From contig CALNAU010000023.1 in NCBI GenBank assembly GCA_937874275.1, positions 1-12,662 on the forward strand: a DNA stretch of 12,662 nucleotides, read 5' to 3'. Position numbers and translations under genes: made by a program. Positions 1 through 5,244 of this stretch are shown one piece after another. Source of the DNA: an uncultured Clostridia bacterium (GTDB taxonomy: Bacteria; Bacillota; Clostridia; Christensenellales; Aristaeellaceae). Under the pieces are notes generated by a model. It saw only the letters and a program-made list of their open reading frames with translations, ran no database searches and was not told the DNA's origin. The stretch's first letter is position 1; each line of letters begins with the position of its first letter.

Positions 1-62
1 CCACCACCATCGTGGACCGCGACAACTACACCGAGTTCATGGACGAGGGGTCTCCCTATTAA
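1..62 (+). CDS. C-terminal end of probable sugar substrate-binding protein (partial)
   Basis: The reading frame that begins at base 3 is open to a TAA at 60-62 and encodes 19 residues ending in DEGSPY. The tail is too short to classify alone. It sits directly upstream of a sugar-type ABC ATPase and permease, and in such operons the binding protein is usually the first or second gene, so the most likely identity is the extracellular sugar-binding protein. This is inference from position. The rest of the gene lies left of the window. Confidence 0.5.
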   Translation, partial: TTIVDRDNYTEFMDEGSPY

Positions 63-125
63 GGACCGAATTCATTCGTTACGCGGCCATTGAATACATG
101 TGCTAATACACCCAACGAACAACAA

Positions 126-153
126 AGCCGGAGGCTGGCTCCAGCCTCCGGCT
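126..153 (+). other. Strong intercistronic hairpin (attenuator or mRNA-stabilising stem)
   Basis: A perfect inverted repeat, AGCCGGAGGCTGG at 126-138 against CCAGCCTCCGGCT at 141-153, gives 12-13 G+C-rich base pairs with a 2-4 base loop. It is preceded by a few A's but is not followed by a T run, so it is a poor intrinsic terminator. It lies between the binding-protein stop and the ATPase start. That is where sugar ABC operons often carry a stem that protects the upstream mRNA or lets only part of transcription through, so that more binding protein is made. The role is inferred. Confidence 0.7.
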
Positions 154-194
154 CTGAATATCAAACTACTATTCCGCTATCGTTAAGGGGGACC

Positions 195-1685
195 ATGAGC
201 GAACTGCTTTCCATGACCGGTATCAGCAAGTCCTTCGGGGCCAACCTGGTGCTCGATCAGGTGGATTTCCGGGTGGACAAGGGGCAGATCCACGGCCTGG
301 TGGGTGAGAACGGCGCGGGCAAGTCCACGCTGATGAACATCCTGGGCGGCGTGGTGCAGCGCGACAGCGGCAGCATCCTCATGGAGGGGCAGCCCGTGCA
401 TTTTCGCACGCCGGCCGAATCTTTGCAGGCCGGCATTGCCTTTATCCATCAGGAGCTGAACCTGGCCAACGACCTGTTTGTGTATGAAAACCTGTTCCTG
501 GGCCGGGAGCTGAAGACCAAGACGGGCCTGACGGATATCAACGCCATGTGCGCTGCGTCCCAGCAGTTGTTTGACCAGATGGGCGTGCAGCTGGACCCCC
601 GGCGCATGACGCGTGACATCGACACCTCCTACAAGCAGATTGTGGAGATTGCCAGAGCTTTGCTGATGCAGGCACGGCTGATCATCATGGACGAGCCCAC
701 CACCTCGCTGACCCACGTGGAGATTGACCTGGTGTTTAACCTCATGCGCACGCTGGCCAAGCAGGGCGTGGGGTTTATCTTTATTTCGCACAAGCTCAAA
801 GAGGTGCTCAGCATCTGCGACCGGTATTCTGTGCTGCGCGATGGCCGCATGGTGGAGCATGGCCAGACGGCGGGGGCTGAGGTGGCCGGCCTGGCCCGCG
901 CCATGGTGGGGCACGAGGTGCGCAGTGACCGCCTGCAGACCGACAGCGCCATCGGGGCCGAGGTGCTCAGCACGCGCGGCCTCAGCCGCCAGGGCAGCTA
1001 TCAGGACATTGACATCCAGGTGCGCGCGGGCGAGGTGGTTGGCTTTACCGGCCTGCTGGGGGATGGGCGCAGCGCGCTGTTTCGCAGCATCTTCGGCGTG
1101 CTGCCGCCCGACAGCGGCACCATTTTGTATAAGGGGCAGCCTGTCACCATCGATTCGCCCGAGCGGGCGCGCAAGCTGCGCATCGGCTATGTGCCCAGCA
1201 ACCGCAAGGAAAACGGCATCATCAAGGATTTGAGCATCCTTGAAAACGGCACGCTGGTCACGCTGCCCGACTATGTGCAAAACGGGCTCATTGACCAGGC
1301 CCGCCAGACGGCCGATTTTGACCGGCAGCGCGGCGCCTTGAGCATCAAGATGGGCAAGCCCCAGGACAGCATCCTCAGCCTGTCGGGCGGCAACCAGCAG
1401 AAGGTGGTGCTGGCCAAGTGGCTGAGCGTCAACCCGGATTTGCTGATATTTGACAACCCCACCCAGGGCGTGGACGTGGGCGCCAAAGAGGAAATATACG
1501 ACATCATCGTGGCGCTGGCGCGGCGCGGCGTGGCCATTGTGCTGCTCACCAGCGAGATGCCCGAGATTATGCGCCTGTGCCACCGGGTATATGTGATGTA
1601 TCATGGCCGTGTGGCTGGCATGCTGCACGCCGACGAGACGGATGAGCACCGCATCATGATGCTGCAAACGGGAGGAACCGACTGA
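195..1685 (+). CDS. Sugar ABC transporter ATP-binding protein, double NBD (RbsA/MglA family)
   Basis: This cytoplasmic ATPase powers monosaccharide uptake through the permease encoded next. The frame is open further upstream to an ATG at 90, but the start at 195 is preferred: AAGGGGG lies at 185-191, and the 496-residue product matches the usual family length. NBD1 has Walker A GENGAGKST at residues 37-45, the Q-loop QEL at 86, Walker B LIIMDEP at 162-168 and an H-loop His at 199. NBD2 has the degenerate Walker A typical of the family (GLLGDGRSA, 286-294) and an intact signature LSGGNQQKV at 396-404. Its Walker B reads LLIFDNP (416-422), so the usual catalytic Glu is Asn. One composite ATP site is therefore intact and the other degenerate. 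The stop codon overlaps the permease start by one base (TGATG). The exact sugar cannot be read; galactose, ribose or a related sugar is likely. Confidence 0.93.
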   Translation: MSELLSMTGISKSFGANLVLDQVDFRVDKGQIHGLVGENGAGKSTLMNILGGVVQRDSGSILMEGQPVHFRTPAESLQAGIAFIHQELNLANDLFVYENLFLGRELKTKTGLTDINAMCAASQQLFDQMGVQLDPRRMTRDIDTSYKQIVEIARALLMQARLIIMDEPTTSLTHVEIDLVFNLMRTLAKQGVGFIFISHKLKEVLSICDRYSVLRDGRMVEHGQTAGAEVAGLARAMVGHEVRSDRLQTDSAIGAEVLSTRGLSRQGSYQDIDIQVRAGEVVGFTGLLGDGRSALFRSIFGVLPPDSGTILYKGQPVTIDSPERARKLRIGYVPSNRKENGIIKDLSILENGTLVTLPDYVQNGLIDQARQTADFDRQRGALSIKMGKPQDSILSLSGGNQQKVVLAKWLSVNPDLLIFDNPTQGVDVGAKEEIYDIIVALARRGVAIVLLTSEMPEIMRLCHRVYVMYHGRVAGMLHADETDEHRIMMLQTGGTD

Positions 1686-2746
1686 TGCCCGATAAAAAAA
1701 CCGGCGCCGTGACCGCAAACGGCTGGCGCGACACCCTGCGCCGCGTGAAGCGCGGCTGGAACGACAAGCCGCTGATGAGCATCTCGCTGGTGCTGGTGCT
1801 GCTGGTCATCATCCAGATATTGCAGTTTGGGTTTGATTACCAAAGCGTGGGCGAGTGGGCCGACCGCATCGTCAAAAACTGGCTGAACATTTTGCTCAAC
1901 AACTCCTACGTGGGCATCATTGCCCTGGGCATGACCTTTGTCATCATCTCCGGCGGCATCGACCTGGCGGTCGGCTCCACGCTGGTGGCCGTAGGCGCCG
2001 TGGTGATGCTGCTGATTAATATCCGCGACGTGGGCGTGCTGCTGAGCCTGGGCATTACCGGCACACCCGCCATTTTGCTGGGCATCCTGGCCGGTCTGCT
2101 GGTGGGCTTTGTGCTGGGCGAGGTCAACGGCCTCATCGTCACCAAGGGGCGCGTGCCCCCGTTCATCGTGACGCTGGGCACCATGAAAATCTACCGCTCG
2201 GTGACCATGTATTACATGCAGTCGCTGCGCGGCTTGTCGCTGCCGGAGGAGTTTAAGCAGATTGCGCGCTTTACCATAGGCGATACCATGCTGCTGCCCA
2301 TTTTGTACTGGTTCGCGCTGGCGGCGGTGCTGCACATAGTGTCCCGCCGTACGGTGTTTGGCCGGCATGTGTATGCCATCGGTTCCAACGAGCGCACGGC
2401 CCGCCTCAGCGGCATCCCGGTGGACCGGGTGAAGCGCCGGGTGTACGTGCTGATGGGCGTCATTGTGGCCATCGCCGCCATCATCCAGATTGCCCGCATT
2501 GGTGATATGGACTATACTTCGGCCGGCTCCGGCTACGAGATGAACGCCATCGCGGCGGTCATCATCGGCGGCACGGCCATGTCGGGCGGGCGCGGCTCCA
2601 TCATGGGCACGCTGCTGGGCACACTGATTCTCGCCATGGTGAGCAACCTGCTCACCCTCATCGGCGTGGCCACGCTGCTGCGCGAGGCGTTCATCGGTTT
2701 CATCGTGGTGGCCGCCGTGCTGATGCAGCGCAAGGAGAAGGAATAG
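1685..2746 (+). CDS. Sugar ABC transporter permease (RbsC/MglC, BPD_transp_2 family)
   Basis: This integral membrane protein of 353 residues should form the translocation path of the sugar transporter and couple to the double-NBD ATPase upstream. After a basic cytoplasmic N-terminus the first membrane segment starts near residue 32. The family motif GMTFVIISGGIDLAVGS is at about residues 82-98, and the segment EVNGLIVTKGRVPPFIVTLG follows. The later run ending in IGGTAMSGGRGS and the hydrophobic C-terminal helices are also typical. The length is normal. The ATG at 1685 shares its A with the ATPase stop codon, so the two are probably translationally coupled. A hairpin resembling a terminator follows the stop, marking the end of the operon. 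Confidence 0.93.
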   Translation: MPDKKTGAVTANGWRDTLRRVKRGWNDKPLMSISLVLVLLVIIQILQFGFDYQSVGEWADRIVKNWLNILLNNSYVGIIALGMTFVIISGGIDLAVGSTLVAVGAVVMLLINIRDVGVLLSLGITGTPAILLGILAGLLVGFVLGEVNGLIVTKGRVPPFIVTLGTMKIYRSVTMYYMQSLRGLSLPEEFKQIARFTIGDTMLLPILYWFALAAVLHIVSRRTVFGRHVYAIGSNERTARLSGIPVDRVKRRVYVLMGVIVAIAAIIQIARIGDMDYTSAGSGYEMNAIAAVIIGGTAMSGGRGSIMGTLLGTLILAMVSNLLTLIGVATLLREAFIGFIVVAAVLMQRKEKE

Positions 2747-2750
2747 CCCG

Positions 2751-2790
2751 GCACCCGGCCCGCCTTGGGTGGCCGGGGGCTGGTTATTAT
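2751..2790 (+). terminator. Probable terminator of the sugar transporter operon
   Basis: CCCGGCC at 2754-2760 pairs with GGCCGGG at 2771-2777 around a 10-base loop, and two outer G-C pairs can be added (2751-2752 with 2779-2780). The tail GGTTATTAT is only moderately T-rich, so termination may be incomplete. Its position just after the permease stop supports the call. Confidence 0.55.
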
Positions 2791-2809
2791 ACGCAACATG
2801 TGGTATACT
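2781..2809 (+). promoter_or_regulatory. Extended -10 promoter for the P-loop gene
   Basis: TATACT at 2804-2809 is one base from the consensus -10 box and is preceded by TG at 2801-2802 with one base between, making an extended -10. A weak -35, TGGTTA, lies 17 bases upstream at 2781-2786. Transcription would begin near 2816, giving about 30 bases of leader before the ATG at 2846. It overlaps the tail of the upstream terminator. Confidence 0.55.
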
Positions 2810-2845
2810 GACTCTACTGAAACACACCATAAGGGGGGACTTGCC

Positions 2846-3256
2846 ATGATTCAAGTCGTACACGGTAAAAAAGGCTCCGGCAAAACAAAGCGGATCATCG
2901 ACATGGCCAACAATGCCGTCAAGGAACAAAACGGCATTGTTGTGTTTATTGACGACGACAACCGCTACATGTTCGACGTCCAGCAGCCCGTGCGTTTTGT
3001 CAACGCGGGGGAATACGGGATGAGCAGCCCGGAGATGTTCTATGGCTTCCTGTGCGGCATGGCCTCGCAGAATTTCGATATCAGCTACGTGGTGATTGAC
3101 GCCTTTTTAAAGCTCGTCAACGTAGCGCCCGGTGAGACCGAGTGGTTCTTCAAGCAGCTGGAGCAGCTGGCCGAGAAGAGCAACATCACCTTCGTGCTCA
3201 GCATCAGCTGTGATGACGCGGAGGCACCCGATTACATCCAGAAGTACTTCATCTAA
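2846..3256 (+). CDS. Small P-loop protein of unknown function (often labelled PilT-like in Clostridia)
   Basis: The product is 136 residues. The ATG at 2846 is preferred over the in-frame ATG at 2765, because AAGGGGGG (2831-2838) sits about 8 bases before it and the P-loop then starts at residue 7 as expected. Visible features are Walker A GKKGSGKT (7-14), an acidic strand VVFIDDDNR (32-40), a Walker-B-like strand YVVIDAF (81-87) and a final strand FVLSISCDD. There is no signal peptide or membrane segment. From memory, near-identical layouts are annotated as 'twitching motility protein PilT' or 'ATP-binding protein' in Clostridia, but no other pilus gene is here and the PilT label is not convincing. 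It binds a nucleotide, probably ATP; its role is unknown. It has its own promoter and terminator and so appears to be a stand-alone gene. Confidence 0.8.
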   Translation: MIQVVHGKKGSGKTKRIIDMANNAVKEQNGIVVFIDDDNRYMFDVQQPVRFVNAGEYGMSSPEMFYGFLCGMASQNFDISYVVIDAFLKLVNVAPGETEWFFKQLEQLAEKSNITFVLSISCDDAEAPDYIQKYFI

Positions 3257-3333
3257 TACAGCAAGTATCCGGGAACCGCGCCGCGGCGGCCGGGGGCAGC
3301 GCCCTTCGGCGGCCAACGCGGGTGAGCCGTCAT

Positions 3334-3365
3334 GCGTCCCGCGAATTGTTCGCGGGACGCCTTCA
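3334..3365 (+). terminator. Perfect 12-bp hairpin after the P-loop gene
   Basis: GCGTCCCGCGAA at 3334-3345 pairs perfectly with TTCGCGGGACGC at 3349-3360 around a TTG loop. The tail CTTCATGTTC is only weakly T-rich. It lies about 80 bases after the stop at 3256 and 50 bases before the next gene, so a terminator or mRNA-end stem is the simplest reading. The DNA between 3257 and 3333 is very G+C-rich with further short complementary runs but no gene I can support. Confidence 0.55.
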
Positions 3366-3409
3366 TGTTCTGCGTGATTTCCGTATAAATCCACCACCGG
3401 AGGAGAGCC

Positions 3410-4330
3410 ATGACCGACAGCCTGTTGGACCGCAGTGCTCCCTGCCGCCTGTGCCCCCGCCAATGCGGAGTGGCGAGGGACGCGGACAGGGGCAGCGGCT
3501 TTTGCGCCATGGGCACGGACGCCGTGGTCGCCCGGGCGGCACTGCATTTGTGGGAAGAGCCCTGCATCAGCGGCACCCGGGGCACGGGCGCGGTGTTCTT
3601 CAGCGGGTGCACACTGCAATGTTGCTACTGCCAGAACTGGTGCATCAGCCATGAGGGGGAGGGGCAGCGCGTCAGCGCGCGGCAGCTGGCCAACATCTTC
3701 CGCCGCCTGGTGGACGAGGGCGCGCACAGCCTGTCGCTGATTACCGCCACGCAGTTTCTGCCCGCCATCCTGGAGGCGCTAAGCCTCTACCGCCCGCGCG
3801 TGCCCGTGGTATACAACTGCGGCGGGTTTGAGCGCGTGGAGGTGGTGTGGGCATTGGCCGATGCGGTGGACGTATGGCTGCCCGACATCAAGAATCACAG
3901 CCCCAGGTTGTCAAAACTGCTGCTGGGGCGCGGCGATTATTTCCAGGCGGCGTCAGCCGCCGTGCGGCAGATGTGTGCCCTCAGCGGCCCGCCGCAGTAC
4001 GACGCGCAGGGCATCATGACGCGGGGCACATTGGTGCGCCATCTGGTTATCCCCGGCTGCGCCACCGACAGCATCCAGGTGCTGCGCTTTATCGCCGATG
4101 AGCTGCCGCCAGGCACGCCCCTCAGCCTGATGCGCCAGTACACGCCCATCCCGCAGTGTACGGTGCCCGGCCTTGATAGGCGCGTGACAGAGGCCGAATA
4201 CCGCCGTGTGCTGCGCGCCGCGCTGGACTTGGGGCTGACCGGCTACCTGCAGGACGCCGAATCCGCCGACAGCGCCTACACCCCGCCATTTGACGGCACG
4301 GGTGTGCCGGGCAAAACCAAAAGGCAATAA
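3410..4330 (+). CDS. Radical SAM protein, PflX / COG1313 family
   Basis: The product is 306 residues, starting 5 bases after GGAGGAG (3399-3405). The N-terminus has a cysteine-rich knuckle, CRLCPRQC at residues 12-19 with another Cys at 32, which is typical of the PflX branch of pyruvate formate-lyase-activating-enzyme-like proteins. The radical SAM signature CTLQCCYC at 67-74 provides the CX3CX2C ligands (C67, C71, C74) for the SAM-binding [4Fe-4S] cluster. The segment VDVWLPDIKNHSP and the GTLVRHLVIPG stretch are also family hallmarks. Proteins of this group are presumed to make a radical on, or modify, an unknown substrate; the reaction is not established. No glycyl-radical enzyme is in the window. 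Its neighbours downstream are the molybdenum/tungsten genes, but it is separated from them by a strong promoter and a riboswitch, so it is probably a separate transcription unit. Confidence 0.85.
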   Translation: MTDSLLDRSAPCRLCPRQCGVARDADRGSGFCAMGTDAVVARAALHLWEEPCISGTRGTGAVFFSGCTLQCCYCQNWCISHEGEGQRVSARQLANIFRRLVDEGAHSLSLITATQFLPAILEALSLYRPRVPVVYNCGGFERVEVVWALADAVDVWLPDIKNHSPRLSKLLLGRGDYFQAASAAVRQMCALSGPPQYDAQGIMTRGTLVRHLVIPGCATDSIQVLRFIADELPPGTPLSLMRQYTPIPQCTVPGLDRRVTEAEYRRVLRAALDLGLTGYLQDAESADSAYTPPFDGTGVPGKTKRQ

Positions 4331-4357
4331 AAAATTCAAAATTGTTATAAATAGCAC

Positions 4358-4386
4358 TTGCAATGACGGCCATCATACAGTAGAAT
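4358..4386 (+). promoter_or_regulatory. Promoter of the ferredoxin-AOR operon
   Basis: TTGCAA (4358-4363) and TAGAAT (4381-4386) are separated by exactly 17 bases. Transcription would start near 4393, a few bases before the first paired base of the downstream RNA structure at 4399-4400, which supports both calls. Confidence 0.7.
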
Positions 4387-4398
4387 ACTTTTGTAACA

Positions 4399-4485
4399 GT
4401 CTCCAAGTCTTGTCAGCCCCCGTGGGTGGCATGACCACTGGGTAGGAAGAGCGATTTTCCTGCCTGCCATGCTTGCGAAGGAGAT
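4399..4485 (+). promoter_or_regulatory. Candidate molybdenum/tungsten cofactor riboswitch aptamer (Moco/Tuco motif), no P3 stem
   Basis: The leader folds well by eye. P1 pairs TCTCC (4400-4404) with GGAGA (4480-4484). Inside it is an 11-bp imperfect hairpin at 4407-4435 (GTC, TGTCA and CCC pairing with GGG, TGGCA and GAC, loop CCGT). Next is an 11-bp hairpin at 4440-4465 closed by the GNRA tetraloop GCGA. GCATG (4429-4433) could alternatively pair with CATGC (4468-4472). It precedes an operon for an enzyme family that uses a Mo- or W-pterin cofactor, and it shares its P1 strands and GNRA hairpin with a second leader at 9681-9791. From memory, Moco elements without P3 have been linked to tungsten cofactor sensing. 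No covariance search was run. Confidence 0.6.
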
Positions 4486-4522
4486 GTGGATGTTTTTTTA
4501 TCCATATCTTTTTTGCTTTTTT
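4478..4522 (+). terminator. Intrinsic terminator forming the riboswitch expression platform
   Basis: AGATGTGGAT (4482-4491) pairs with ATCCATATCT (4500-4509) with one G-T wobble and an 8-base loop, followed by T runs at 4509-4514 and 4517-4522. Bases 4478-4481 can add A-T and G-T pairs with the T run. Bases 4480-4484 are also the 3' strand of aptamer P1, so P1 and the base of this terminator cannot form together. That predicts ligand-dependent read-through (an ON switch). Confidence 0.65.
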
Positions 4523-4562
4523 GATGTCCAGGCTCACACAAAGGTTGTAAGGAGGAACGCAC

Positions 4563-5195
4563 ATGTCAAAGGGAATCATGAACCGCGAGTTAACACGCCG
4601 TGAGTTTATGAAGCTGACGGGCAAGGGGATGGCCGGTGTCGCGCTGTCCAGCAGTTTGCTCAGGCTGTTCGACTGCACCCAGGCTCAGGCCGAAAGCGGC
4701 CAGGTGAAGGTGTACCCGAACTCGGAGTACGTGCTCGTGGTCAACAAGGCGAAGTGCACCGGCTGTCAGCGGTGCGAGGTGAACTGCACCCTGACCAACG
4801 ACGGCAAGGCGCAACCCTATCTCTCCCGCATCAATGCGCGCGACAATTTCCAGTTTGGCCCCAAGGTGAATGAAAACTACCTGACAGCTGCCGGCTTTTT
4901 CGGCGACTGGAGCGTGGAGCCCGCCACCTGCCATCAGTGCGAGAATGCCCCGTGCATGCTGGCCTGCCCGGTGGGTGCCATCTACCCCGACCCGCTGACC
5001 AGCGTGCGCCTGCTCGATCAGGAGAAGTGCATTGGCTGCGGCGCCTGCGTAGCGGCCTGCCCCTTTGGCATGCCCAAGATCGACCCCGATAACGGCAAAT
5101 CCACCAAGTGCATCGCCTGCGGTGCCTGCGTAGCGGGCTGCCCCACCAGCGCACTCAAAATTGTGCTGTGGGATGAAATCGCGGCCGCGCTGTAA
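4563..5195 (+). CDS. ydhY: Tat-signal ferredoxin with four [4Fe-4S] clusters, YdhY-like electron-transfer subunit
   Basis: The product is 210 residues. The ATG at 4563 follows AAGGAGG (4549-4555) at 7 bases. The N-terminus carries a twin-arginine motif, TRREFMKLT at residues 11-19, then a hydrophobic stretch and a possible AQA cleavage site at 41-43. Four cysteine quartets follow: 65/68/71/75, 123/126/131/135, 156/159/162/166 and 183/186/189/193. This is the pattern of DmsB/HycB-type electron-transfer subunits. The layout and the order ferredoxin then AOR match E. coli ydhY-ydhV as I remember it. It should take electrons from the AOR-family enzyme encoded next, or give electrons to it, and the signal suggests export in a folded state. 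A Cys at 38 after the hydrophobic run does not fit a good lipobox. The next gene starts 49 bases downstream, so the two are cotranscribed. Confidence 0.88.
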   Translation: MSKGIMNRELTRREFMKLTGKGMAGVALSSSLLRLFDCTQAQAESGQVKVYPNSEYVLVVNKAKCTGCQRCEVNCTLTNDGKAQPYLSRINARDNFQFGPKVNENYLTAAGFFGDWSVEPATCHQCENAPCMLACPVGAIYPDPLTSVRLLDQEKCIGCGACVAACPFGMPKIDPDNGKSTKCIACGACVAGCPTSALKIVLWDEIAAAL

Positions 5196-5244
5196 TGGCG
5201 CACCATGTGGATAGCGGACCATTTATCTTGAGGAGGGTGAATCC

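Noticed and set aside
90..194. In-frame N-terminal extension of the sugar ATPase from an ATG at 90
   Set aside because: It would translate through the strong hairpin at 126-153, is not protein-like, and a better ribosome binding site precedes the ATG at 195.
183..1718. Long minus-strand open frame (511 codons) opposite the sugar ATPase, and similar long minus-strand frames at 1601-2929 and 5845-7341
   Set aside because: These are shadows caused by high G+C codon bias of real plus-strand genes; their products are His/Ala/Gln-rich and lack domain features.
3384..3389. TATAAA as a -10 box for the radical SAM gene
   Set aside because: The best upstream -35 (TTCATG at 3362-3367, 16-base spacing) matches only 3 of 6 bases, and the start would leave almost no leader before the ribosome binding site. 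Not strong enough to list.
4563..4690. Tat lipoprotein signal on the ferredoxin using Cys 38
   Set aside because: The sequence before the cysteine is LFD, with Asp at the -1 position, which does not fit a lipobox.
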